Positions 41,698 through 50,163 of a stretch of DNA of 64,000 bases are shown piece after piece; position 1 is the stretch's first letter; each line of letters begins with the position of its first letter. The stretch lies in contig NZ_CP170198.1 in the NCBI RefSeq assembly GCF_042434915.1, positions 806,001-870,000 of the forward strand, in the 5' to 3' direction. The position numbers were made by a program, and so were the translations under genes. The notes below the pieces were generated by a model. That model made no database searches. It was not told the DNA's origin and was given only the letters and a program-made list of their open reading frames with translations. This stretch comes from Aquimarina sp042434915. Its GTDB lineage: Bacteria > Bacteroidota > Bacteroidia > Flavobacteriales > Flavobacteriaceae.

Positions 41698-44088
41698 TTA
41701 TTGCGCATATTTTCGTTTACGAATAAAAGAGAATATCCTTCCGAAAACAGCCAATAACAACAAAGGAAGCCCAAGATTAACCAATTGATAAAACGTTTTG
41801 TTTTGAACCACCTTCTCTATATTAAGAAATGCTACATTTACTTTACGACCTCTTACCGTCATAAGTCCGGAGTCATCCAGTAAATAATTAACTGCATTTA
41901 ATAAAAACTCCTTATTACCATATTGTAACTTCATATAAGGATCATACCCTAAAGGAATAGGTTGATTTTTGCGCGTACTGTTTTTAATAATATCTCCATC
42001 TGCGACGATGATCATAGCAGTTTTTATACTAGTGTCTTTGACCGAATCTAAAGGAAAAGGTTTAATACGATTTTTATACGCCGATGTAAACGAACCTTCT
42101 AACAACACGGCTAGATTTTGTGGACCTTCAGTATAGGATGTTAAGTCTGGTTTTTGACGAATAATATCCAATGAGATCACTTTCGGAATTCCTTCTAACT
42201 TTGATTTGGCAGAACTGCTAAGCAAGATTGTTTTATCAACCTTGTTAGCCAATGTGTCGATTTGATTTGAAAAATTAAATTTAACCGCTTCGATATTTTT
42301 TACTATGGGATGCTCAGCTGTAGGTTTGGTTAACGAACTAAAAAACCACGGGTAAGGAGTAAATTGAGTCTCATTAGCTTCTCCTGCAGCAAGCACTATT
42401 GGAGCCGAATACAAGTCATTTACTAAGACCGGATTAATACGTGCCCCGTAAGAAAAGAACAGATCTCCCAAGCGTAGATCTTGAATCATTGCCAAGGCAT
42501 TACCCGAAGGATTAAAAAGGCTATCCAACTCCATAGTTACAGCCTCTGTTAACCATATCGATTTACCACCGTCCATGACAAATTGATCCATGACAAATTT
42601 TTCCTTTTCTGTAAACGCTTTAGTAGGTTTGGCATTTATAATAAGATCAAATGCTTTCAATTCGGTCAAAGTTTTTTGAGGATTATTGCTTACAGAATCG
42701 AGTGTGAAAGCACCTACAAAATAATACTCTTGAAGCGTCTTTATAAAATCGGCTACATGTACGTCGGGTAATTGTCCGTTACCTTTTAACACGGCAATTT
42801 TATGTTTCTTTGGATGTAAAAGTTTGGTTAATGCATCTGCAAAAGTGTATTCTAATTGCTGTATTGATGCATTTACACGCTCTTCGGAGGTAGCACCGAT
42901 CGTGTTTTTTATAAGCTGAACTTTTACACTTTTATTCTGATAACTTAATATAGCCCAGGGTACTAGCGTTTCAATATTGGTTTTACCATTCTCCTGTACG
43001 CTTACCTCCATCGGTGTTAAACCAAATTCTTGTAATTGCTGTAACGTTTCTGCTTGAAAATCTACTTCTTCCAGTGGATTAGTGAACGCGTACTGAAGGT
43101 TTTTAGTGTAGGCACTAAACTCTTCAAGTAGTTGTTTGGTTTCGGCTTGAAGTTTTTTAAATTCTGAAGGGAAATTACCTTTTAAAAGCACATCTACAGT
43201 AACAACCCCAGCTGTATCATCGAGTAATCTAGTAGTAGCATCGGATAACGTAAACCGTTGGTCATATGTTAAATCAAATCGTTTGTAAAAAGAAGTGGTG
43301 ATTGTGTTAACGATAACGAGAGCTATAGCAATACCCGCTATAAATTTGACTTTATCAAGATTGCTCTTTTTTGAAATATAAACAATCGTAGTCCAAATAA
43401 TCGCAATTATGGTGCTTATAAAATAAAGGATATCTCTAGTATCTAATATACCTTTGCTAATACGATCGTAATGTAATTGAATTCCTATAAGATTAAATAG
43501 GGAAGTAAAATCATCAGTTCTAATCAAAGAGGCTAAAGCATCAAAACCAAAAAACATAATAAAACATCCAAGTAAAGTAGCTAGAAATGCTGTGATTTGG
43601 TTATTAGTTAGTGCAGAGCACAAAATACCAATACTTGTGTATAAAGTGCTTAACAATAAAAGACCGATAAAGGAACCGATAAAACTACCACTATCAAAAT
43701 TATCTGTATCATTTTTAAGTTGGATGACTGTAACTATGTAAAGAAGGGTAGGAAGTATGGCAAGGATAATAAGTAATACATTGCCTAGGACTTTGCCTAG
43801 TACAATTTGTAGTAGAGTCAATGGTTTGGTTACTAATAACTCAAATGTACCTTGTTTTTTTTCTTCAGCAAAACTACGCATGGTAACAGCTGGAATCAAA
43901 ATGAGTAACACCCATGGAGCTAGTTCAAAATAAGGAGTTAGATCTGCAAATCCCCCATCAAAAACATTATAGGGTCCTTTAAATACCCATAAAAAAAGTC
44001 CGCAAATTGTTAAAAAAAGTGCAATAACAAGGTATCCGATTGCAGAGGTAAAAAATGAATTAAACTCTTTTTGTAAAATAGCCATCAT
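41698..44088 (-). CDS. gldF-gldG: fused gliding-motility ABC transporter GldF-GldG
   Basis: A 796-residue protein. Residues 1-240 are an ABC-2 type permease with six membrane segments and the SFAEEKKQGTFELLVTKP signature, matching GldF. Residues ~245-796 match GldG: a membrane helix, then FYKRFDLTYDQRFTLSDAT, a large extracytoplasmic auxiliary domain and a C-terminal membrane helix ending in RKRKYAQ. In Flavobacterium johnsoniae gldF and gldG are separate genes. Here the frame is continuous, with ISKKSNLDK at the junction over a six-A run near 43365-43370. The ATPase partner GldA is not in the window. The transporter is needed for gliding in F. johnsoniae; its substrate is unknown. Confidence 0.88.
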   Translation of the reverse strand: MMAILQKEFNSFFTSAIGYLVIALFLTICGLFLWVFKGPYNVFDGGFADLTPYFELAPWVLLILIPAVTMRSFAEEKKQGTFELLVTKPLTLLQIVLGKVLGNVLLIILAILPTLLYIVTVIQLKNDTDNFDSGSFIGSFIGLLLLSTLYTSIGILCSALTNNQITAFLATLLGCFIMFFGFDALASLIRTDDFTSLFNLIGIQLHYDRISKGILDTRDILYFISTIIAIIWTTIVYISKKSNLDKVKFIAGIAIALVIVNTITTSFYKRFDLTYDQRFTLSDATTRLLDDTAGVVTVDVLLKGNFPSEFKKLQAETKQLLEEFSAYTKNLQYAFTNPLEEVDFQAETLQQLQEFGLTPMEVSVQENGKTNIETLVPWAILSYQNKSVKVQLIKNTIGATSEERVNASIQQLEYTFADALTKLLHPKKHKIAVLKGNGQLPDVHVADFIKTLQEYYFVGAFTLDSVSNNPQKTLTELKAFDLIINAKPTKAFTEKEKFVMDQFVMDGGKSIWLTEAVTMELDSLFNPSGNALAMIQDLRLGDLFFSYGARINPVLVNDLYSAPIVLAAGEANETQFTPYPWFFSSLTKPTAEHPIVKNIEAVKFNFSNQIDTLANKVDKTILLSSSAKSKLEGIPKVISLDIIRQKPDLTSYTEGPQNLAVLLEGSFTSAYKNRIKPFPLDSVKDTSIKTAMIIVADGDIIKNSTRKNQPIPLGYDPYMKLQYGNKEFLLNAVNYLLDDSGLMTVRGRKVNVAFLNIEKVVQNKTFYQLVNLGLPLLLLAVFGRIFSFIRKRKYAQ

Positions 44089-44124
44089 ACGATTTGAAAC
44101 ATTGTAAGGTTATTGACATAGTAT

Positions 44125-44409
44125 TTAATATTCTTTTCCACTCCAAGCCTCAGGTTTTTGATTGAAATGCTTTTTTGTGTTAGCCCAAATATCTTTGAAC
44201 AGTGCTGAGGCACGGTATGCATCGAGATGCTCTTGCGATTCCCAATGACTGTAGGTAAAAAATTGATCAGGATTATGGATATCCCGAATTAGTTTGAGAT
44301 GAGTACATCCATCAAAACCTCTAATTTGCTCTTTTTTGGTAACAAACATCGCCAAAAATTCATCAATACGTTCAGTTTTAAAACCCATTTTCACAATTCG
44401 AATAATCAT
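44125..44409 (-). CDS. antibiotic biosynthesis monooxygenase (ABM) domain protein
   Basis: A 94-residue ferredoxin-like dimeric alpha-beta barrel protein. MIIRIVKMGF, then FDGCTHLKLIRDIHNPDQFFTYSHWESQEHLDAYRAS is the ABM/YgiN pattern with the SHWES strand and the HLDAYR helix. Members act as quinone monooxygenases, heme-degrading enzymes or simple dimeric binders; the function here cannot be chosen. It is 13 bases downstream of the SAM hydroxide adenosyltransferase gene on the same strand and probably in the same transcript, with the gldFG ORF following after 36 bases. Confidence 0.85.
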   Translation of the reverse strand: MIIRIVKMGFKTERIDEFLAMFVTKKEQIRGFDGCTHLKLIRDIHNPDQFFTYSHWESQEHLDAYRASALFKDIWANTKKHFNQKPEAWSGKEY

Positions 44410-44422
44410 ACATTCCTTTTAT

Positions 44423-45265
44423 TTAAACTACGTTTTCTTCAAAAATAATACTAACTGTATCTTGATAATGCAATCCAAAAAGACTTGATGCGCCTCCTAC
44501 AGTTTTAGGATTACTCTTATATATCGCTAATTCGAGATAACCAGATGAATTAAAAATGGCAAGTTTTTTACCATCTTCTTCACGTTTACTTTTTTCGATA
44601 TTAAAATTAATGGCATCGCTGTATTGTTCATAAATATGCTCAAATATAGCGGTACGGGCCATAATTTTAAATTTACGCCCCTTACCAACGTCTTCAAAAA
44701 ATTTACGTGTCACATTGGTAATTAGATTTCCATAATTATCAATATAAAGTATGCTAGCAACAATTTGTTTATCACCAACATTTACAATGGGTGTAATGCC
44801 TTTAATCATCTTTAACTCGGTACCAGTTTTACCTATGACCTCTAGGGTACCTCCTCTTGCAATATGACATGCCACAGTGACGAAAACGTCTAAAACTGGG
44901 AAATTAGTACCAATTGCATCATGAATATTAATTTCAACAATTTTTTCTGGGCGATATTCTGAAGCGATTAAACTGATCAAACCGTTGTTTGCGCATATAA
45001 AATAGTGATCATCCAATAACACAGCGATATGTCTATTTTCTGGATTTAGTTCACTATCGATGCCTATGATATGTATGGTACCTTTTGGAAAAGATTTGTA
45101 TGCGTTTTTAAGAATATAAGCAGCTTCTGTAATATGAAATGGAGAAATATCATGAGATATATCAACAATCGTAATTTGATCCAATTCTGAATGAATAGCC
45201 CCTTTAACAGCAGAGACAAAGTGATCTTTGAGCCCAAAATCTGTAGTTAAGGTTATTATTGGCAT
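44423..45265 (-). CDS. SAM hydroxide adenosyltransferase (DUF62 family)
   Basis: Hydrolyses S-adenosylmethionine to adenosine and methionine; related to the fluorinase and chlorinase enzymes. The 280-residue length is standard. The N-terminal SAM-binding domain starts ITLTTDFGLKDHFVSAVKGAI (residues 4-24), with VDISHDISPF near 35-44 and the DxH-type hydroxide positions in that region. The C-terminal barrel has DNYGNLITNV. It lacks the insertion loop typical of fluorinases, which supports the hydrolase role. It opens a minus-strand operon with the ABM gene. Confidence 0.92.
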   Translation of the reverse strand: MPIITLTTDFGLKDHFVSAVKGAIHSELDQITIVDISHDISPFHITEAAYILKNAYKSFPKGTIHIIGIDSELNPENRHIAVLLDDHYFICANNGLISLIASEYRPEKIVEINIHDAIGTNFPVLDVFVTVACHIARGGTLEVIGKTGTELKMIKGITPIVNVGDKQIVASILYIDNYGNLITNVTRKFFEDVGKGRKFKIMARTAIFEHIYEQYSDAINFNIEKSKREEDGKKLAIFNSSGYLELAIYKSNPKTVGGASSLFGLHYQDTVSIIFEENVV

Positions 45266-45456
45266 AGATGAGAATTGTTAATATCTTTTAGTTATAAGCG
45301 TTTAAAAAAATGTAAATTTGTTATGAAGTTTCAAAATGCTTCCAAAATCTAATAAATGGCAGAATTACAGCGTATTTTTAGGTTTAAAAAACATCAGATA
45401 ACTTCAGCAAACTTAGTTAATCCAACAAACAATTCATACTAAAATTTCTATAGCTT

Positions 45457-46413
45457 TTGAATGAACTTATTATAGAACTAACAGAGATAAATCCGAGAGA
45501 GCTTTTCGGTGATCAGAATAGTAACATCCAACTTCTCAAAAAATATTATCCCAAGTTGAAAATCGTTGCGCGTGGAAATAAGATTAAGGTCTACGGGGAT
45601 CAAGATTTATTAGAAGAATTTGATGCACGTTTTACAATGTTAACCGATCATTTTATCAAATATAACAAGATTGACGAAAATGTGATAGAGCGTGTTTTAA
45701 CCAGTCAAAGTAAAGCCGACTATGAAACCTCTGATATCAGTGGTGAAATTTTGGTTCATGGTACTGGTGGTAAATTAATAAAACCACAAACGGCGAATCA
45801 ACGTAAACTTGTAGAGTCCACCTTTAAAAACGATATGGTATTTGCAATTGGTCCGGCAGGAACAGGTAAAACATATACAGGAGTCGCATTAGCTGTTAAA
45901 GCGCTTAAAGAGAAACAAGTAAAGCGTATTATCTTGACTCGACCCGCTGTAGAAGCTGGTGAGAATTTAGGTTTTTTACCTGGAGATCTCAAAGAAAAAT
46001 TGGATCCATATATGCAACCTTTGTATGATGCCTTACGCGATATGATTCCGCACGAAAAATTAGAAAGCTTTATAGAGAAGGGAGTGATCCAAATCGCACC
46101 GATGGCTTTTATGAGAGGACGTACATTAGACAATGCTTACGTAATACTAGACGAAGCGCAGAATACTACGCATGCACAAATGAAAATGTTTCTTACCCGA
46201 ATGGGTAAAAATGCTAAATTTATTATTACTGGTGATCCAGGACAAATAGATTTACCACGTCGTGTAATCTCTGGACTTAAAGAAGCTTTATTGGTACTTA
46301 AAAATGTGGAAGGTATTGGAATTATTCATCTTGATGATAAAGATGTAATACGTCACCGATTGGTAAAAAAGGTTATTGCTGCATACAAGGAAATTGAACA
46401 TCGTAATGAATAA
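45457..46413 (+). CDS. phoH: PhoH family ATPase (PhoH-like)
   Basis: A 318-residue cytoplasmic P-loop protein linked in other bacteria to RNA metabolism. The start is a TTG at 45457 giving MNELIIELTEINPREL, which agrees with the conserved family N-terminus; the ATG at 45461 is out of frame. An N-terminal KH-like region (about 20-75) is followed by the PhoH domain with Walker A GPAGTGKT near 132-139, RPAVEAGENLGFLPGD and Walker B VILDEAQN, then ITGDPGQIDLP. A short C-terminal region follows. purC is 48 bases downstream and may be co-transcribed. Confidence 0.94.
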   Translation: MNELIIELTEINPRELFGDQNSNIQLLKKYYPKLKIVARGNKIKVYGDQDLLEEFDARFTMLTDHFIKYNKIDENVIERVLTSQSKADYETSDISGEILVHGTGGKLIKPQTANQRKLVESTFKNDMVFAIGPAGTGKTYTGVALAVKALKEKQVKRIILTRPAVEAGENLGFLPGDLKEKLDPYMQPLYDALRDMIPHEKLESFIEKGVIQIAPMAFMRGRTLDNAYVILDEAQNTTHAQMKMFLTRMGKNAKFIITGDPGQIDLPRRVISGLKEALLVLKNVEGIGIIHLDDKDVIRHRLVKKVIAAYKEIEHRNE

Positions 46414-46461
46414 TTAATTGCTAACTAAATAGAAGCACAACACAATAGATTTTTTAAATTC

Positions 46462-47406
46462 ATGAATACAATTACAGATACAAACTATACTTTTCCTGGT
46501 CAGCAATCAGTCTATAAAGGAAAAGTTAGAGAAGTATACACACTGCATAATGATCTTTTGGTTATGATTGCTACTGATCGATTATCTGCATTTGATGTGG
46601 TAATGCCAAAAGGAATTCCATTTAAAGGTCAAATCTTAAATCAAATTGCGACTAAGATGATGCAAGCAACCGAGGATATTGTTCCTAACTGGTTACTAGC
46701 CTCTCCAGATCCTAATGTAGCTGTAGGAAAAGCATGTACACCTTTTAAAGTAGAAATGGTTATACGAGGCTATTTATCGGGTCACGCAGCGCGTGAATAT
46801 AAAGCGGGTCATCGCAAGCTCTGCGGTGTAGCAATGCCCGATGGTATGCGAGAGAACGATCGTTTTCCTGAGCCTATAATTACTCCGTCTACTAAGGCAG
46901 AGAATGGTGCACATGATGAAGACATCTCGCGTGAAGATATTTTATCAAAAGGAATTGTAAGTGAAGCCGATTATTTGGTGTTAGAAGCGTACACCCGAAA
47001 ATTGTTTGAACGTGGTACGGTTATCGCAAAAAATAGAGGATTGATTTTGGTTGATACTAAATACGAATTTGGTAAAACTAAGGATGGTGAAATAGTTTTG
47101 ATTGACGAAATTCACACACCAGATTCTTCACGTTATTTTTATACAGACGGCTATGAGGAACGACAGAAAAATGGAGAAGACCAGAAACAATTATCCAAAG
47201 AGTTCGTAAGACAATGGTTAATCTCAAAAGGCTTTCAAGGCAAAGAAGGGCAGCAAATCCCCGAGATGACCGAAGCTTATATTGAATCTGTTTCTAATAG
47301 ATATATAGAGCTATATGAAAAGATCACTGGAGAAACTTTTATAAAAGCTCCCGTTGACGCAATCGAAAAGCGAATAGAGACAAACGTATTAGCCTATTTC
47401 AACTAA
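46462..47406 (+). CDS. purC: phosphoribosylaminoimidazole-succinocarboxamide synthase
   Basis: Joins CAIR and aspartate using ATP in purine biosynthesis. 314 residues, the longer SAICAR synthetase type found in Bacteroidota. Motifs are YKGKVREVYTL (ATP-binding strand), TDRLSAFDVVMP, EMVIRGYLSGHAAREY, ITPSTKAENGAHDEDIS and VDTKYEFGKTKDGEIVLIDEIHTPDSSR. All key segments are intact. It is the last gene before a decayed insertion sequence. Confidence 0.97.
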   Translation: MNTITDTNYTFPGQQSVYKGKVREVYTLHNDLLVMIATDRLSAFDVVMPKGIPFKGQILNQIATKMMQATEDIVPNWLLASPDPNVAVGKACTPFKVEMVIRGYLSGHAAREYKAGHRKLCGVAMPDGMRENDRFPEPIITPSTKAENGAHDEDISREDILSKGIVSEADYLVLEAYTRKLFERGTVIAKNRGLILVDTKYEFGKTKDGEIVLIDEIHTPDSSRYFYTDGYEERQKNGEDQKQLSKEFVRQWLISKGFQGKEGQQIPEMTEAYIESVSNRYIELYEKITGETFIKAPVDAIEKRIETNVLAYFN

Positions 47407-47483
47407 GTGTACTACTAATGATCATCCCCCCAAAATTAGGACAGTAGTTTAAGTTCTGAAAAAAGAATTTTAAATTTACATAT

Positions 47484-47759
47484 ATGACACGAAGAAAATT
47501 CACATCCAAATTCAAGACTAAAGTGGTTTTAGAAGTTCTAAAGGAGCGAGAAACGACAAAGGAACTCTCACAACGCTTTGAGATATCCTCTCAATAGATT
47601 AATCTATGGAAACGAGAGTTTCTCACCCAAGCGGAATCTGTATTTGCCAAAGGAGACAAATCTGGAAAGAGCGAAGCAGAGGAAAAAGAAGACCGTTTAT
47701 TGAAAGTAATTGGCAAGCAAAAAGTGGAGCTTGATTTTTTAAAGAACGCCTTGCACTAA
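47484..47759 (+). pseudogene. IS3-family transposase OrfA, interrupted
   Basis: A 91-codon frame starting MTRRKFTSKFKTKVVLEVL, with the helix-turn-helix TTKELSQRFEISSQ and a leucine-zipper-like LLKVIGKQKVELDFLKNAL. An in-frame TAG at 47595 breaks it, where the family has a codon between SSQ and INLWKREF. The protein is otherwise well preserved, so decay is fairly recent. Confidence 0.8.
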
Positions 47760-47769
47760 AACCACTTAA

Positions 47770-48257
47770 GGAGCGTCGTAAAATGATAAGCAAGGGTCAT
47801 TCCAATCTTAGTATTGTTAAGCAAAGTAAGCTCTTACAATTACACCGTTCGGTTTCTATTACAAGCCCAGAGTTGAAAGCAGTCTCAATCTAGAGCTAAT
47901 GCGTTTGATGGCCAAACATTATAGCGATCACTATTTTAAAGGTACCAAACGAATGCACACTTGGCTTGCTTACTATGGATAAGGGGTATTAAATAAATCA
48001 AAAGCGCATAGATCGTTTGTATTATAAGATCAAGGGGTTAAGTGTTATCCAATACTATAAAATTAAGTATGGACGGTAAACGGAAGAGCAATTGACACTG
48101 TCTTTATCGGGAGATTATGGAGAAGCGTCAAATACGAAAACATCCACCTGAATCTGGAGTAGAATTGTATAGGCAGCTGAGTAAATACTTTGATTTTTAT
48201 AATAATCGAAGAAGGCATCAAGGAATAGAAAACGAAACACCTAGTAACCGATATTAA
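47770..48257 (+). pseudogene. IS3-family transposase OrfB (DDE integrase) remnant
   Basis: Fragments in different frames are recognisable: GFYYKPRVESSLNLELMRLM and TKRMHTWLAYYG at the N-terminal side, RAIDTVFIGRLWRSVKYENIHL, and YFDFYNNRRRHQGIENETPSNRY at the C-terminus. Several hundred bases of the catalytic core, including the first two Asp residues of the DDE set, are missing. Cannot produce an active transposase. Confidence 0.75.
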
Positions 48258-48371
48258 TGACAAGAAAGAAAAGCCGCATAAAAATAAAATATAACCTACT
48301 CCCAAAAAAAACTGGACAGTTAAAATCTAGAGGTTTCTCAAAAAAGAGAAGGATACAACAGGAAAAAACCT

Positions 48372-49874
48372 TCATTTCCTCGAGAAATCTTTGATAAATA
48401 ACCCGATCATTATCACCATCAATAACGCAAAAGGTAACGAAGTTATAATCAATAATTTTTGCATAGCAATTAGTACATCGATATCATTTTTGGCGTTGCC
48501 CAATAGCAATATTCCGATAGAGAAAATAGTTAAAAGAATACTCCATAACAAACGATGTCGTTTGGAGGGTTCGGGAGTGCCTTTATCAGTAAACATACTC
48601 AACACAAAAATGGCAGAGTCCAGCGAAGTCACCAAAAAACTTACCAGTAACAGCATGGTGATGGTATTGATAAGCCCTTGGTAGGGATAGCTTTCAAAAA
48701 ATACAAAGATCGAACTAAACACATTATCAAACTGTCCGTCATAGCTTCCGGCAGCAGCTATTAGGTCAAAAGCAGATTCACCAAACACCGTAAACCAAAA
48801 GAAAGTTCCCAGAGAGGGAACGAGCAGTACGCCAATGATAAGTTCACGTAACGTACGACCGCGCGAGATTCGTGCGATAAAAATACCAGTAAATGGCGCC
48901 CAAGCTAACCAAAAGGCCCAGTAGTAATAGGTCCAATCGGTTAAAAAAGCTTCTCCTGGGTTATAGGATCCAATCGCGAGACTCAACGGAATAAAATCTA
49001 AGAGATAGTGATACAATGCACTGCCAAAGCGGGTGACAGTTGCAAGGATATCACTTTGTGCAAATACAAAAAGAAGTAAAGCCAGAGTGACATAAATATT
49101 TATGGTAGAGATTACTTTAATTCCACGTTGCATTCCTAACAATACCGAAGTAGCTGCGAGTAGAGCGACAACTAATAAGATAATAATCGTTCCGCCTATG
49201 GTAAACTCATAGCCGAGTAAGTGGTTAAGTCCGCCTTGAATCTGTGTAGTTCCTAGTCCGATAGCGGCTACCAGTCCAAAAACGGTGGTGAGTATTGCCA
49301 ATATATCAATACTTCCCAATACTCTACGTTGTATACGTTTTGAGGTAATCATATCAGTCAGCGCCATAAAGGCAGTACTAGGTAAAGCTTTTTTATTTCG
49401 AACAAATAAATAGTGACCTATTGCAATAGCAAAGATTGCATAAAATGCCCATGCAGTGAGTCCCCATTGATAAAACGTATATTCTAAAGCTACAGTAGCA
49501 TCTGGCATTCCATTAATTATTGGAGGGTTTAGTTTCATATACACTGGTTCTTGTACAGCTCGCAGTAAAATACCAGCTCCCATTCCAGCACTATATAGCA
49601 TTGAAATCCAGGCTAAACGAGAAAATTCGGGACGTTCCTCGGGAGTTCCCAACCGTTTGCTTCCCCATCGGGAAATTGCTAAAAGTACTAGCAGTAGCAC
49701 GCATCCCAGTCCCAACCATAAATAAAAACGACCAAACCAAACCCTAACTGAAAGAGAGAATTCCTCTATAAAATTATAGGTTTCTAATGTAAAGGCATAG
49801 AGAAAGAAAGAGAATAAAAGTAGTATTGCTAAGGTGATGTATAATAGTTTATTGCTAGAAAAAGAATATGACAT
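48372..49874 (-). CDS. BCCT-family transporter (betaine/choline/carnitine type)
   Basis: A 500-residue inner-membrane protein with about twelve membrane helices. The family signature YYWAFWLAWAPFTGIFIARISRGRTLRE lies near 310-340, with preceding TDWT and following GTFFWFTVFGES. The glycine-rich helix GLVAAIGLGTTQIQGGL matches the unwound substrate helix of BetP-like carriers. Likely substrates are glycine betaine or related quaternary amines taken up with Na+ or H+ for osmoprotection; the exact substrate is not assignable. There is no long C-terminal osmosensing tail. It is monocistronic and borders the dead IS. Confidence 0.92.
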   Translation of the reverse strand: MSYSFSSNKLLYITLAILLLFSFFLYAFTLETYNFIEEFSLSVRVWFGRFYLWLGLGCVLLLVLLAISRWGSKRLGTPEERPEFSRLAWISMLYSAGMGAGILLRAVQEPVYMKLNPPIINGMPDATVALEYTFYQWGLTAWAFYAIFAIAIGHYLFVRNKKALPSTAFMALTDMITSKRIQRRVLGSIDILAILTTVFGLVAAIGLGTTQIQGGLNHLLGYEFTIGGTIIILLVVALLAATSVLLGMQRGIKVISTINIYVTLALLLFVFAQSDILATVTRFGSALYHYLLDFIPLSLAIGSYNPGEAFLTDWTYYYWAFWLAWAPFTGIFIARISRGRTLRELIIGVLLVPSLGTFFWFTVFGESAFDLIAAAGSYDGQFDNVFSSIFVFFESYPYQGLINTITMLLLVSFLVTSLDSAIFVLSMFTDKGTPEPSKRHRLLWSILLTIFSIGILLLGNAKNDIDVLIAMQKLLIITSLPFALLMVIMIGLFIKDFSRK

Positions 49875-50112
49875 ACAGTATTACTAAAATTTACGAATCC
49901 GAAAGCTACGTGCAAGGAATCAAGAGATATAAAAAAAGTGAAAAAGCTACTTAATCTCAATTAATTTTAAAGATACGTAGCACGAATGAGCAATTATAAA
50001 ATTTATATTTTTTTAATCAAAAAATAAGTAGTCGACAGGATAATTTGAGATTGAAAAATGAATCATCAAGGTTTGCTGTTGTAAGTATGGTATGTTGCGT
50101 ATAATTTAGAAA

Positions 50113-50140
50113 AAAAGAGCCGGCATTTGCCGGCTCTTTT
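50113..50140. terminator. bidirectional terminator
   Basis: Perfect 12-bp stem AAAAGAGCCGGC / GCCGGCTCTTTT with a 4-base loop. It lies 24 bases after the stop of the giant surface protein on the minus strand. Confidence 0.9.
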
Positions 50141-50163
50141 AAGTGTATTTTAAAATTAAGAAA

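Larger units (their letters stand above)
47420..48262 (+). mobile_element. decayed IS3-family insertion sequence
   Basis: The left end TCCCCCCAAAATTAGGACAGT-like sequence at 47427-47447 resembles IS3/IS150-group ends. It is followed by OrfA and OrfB remnants with stops, frameshifts and an internal deletion. I cannot find a matching inverted right end. A similar CTCCC...GGACAGT sequence at 48299-48321 is in the same, not inverted, orientation. No target duplication can be defined. Inactive. Confidence 0.75.

Noticed and set aside
43359..43376. Calling gldF and gldG as two separate genes
   Set aside because: No internal start codon suitable for GldG is visible in frame at the junction and the frame is continuous, so the ORF is reported as a fusion pending read-level checks.
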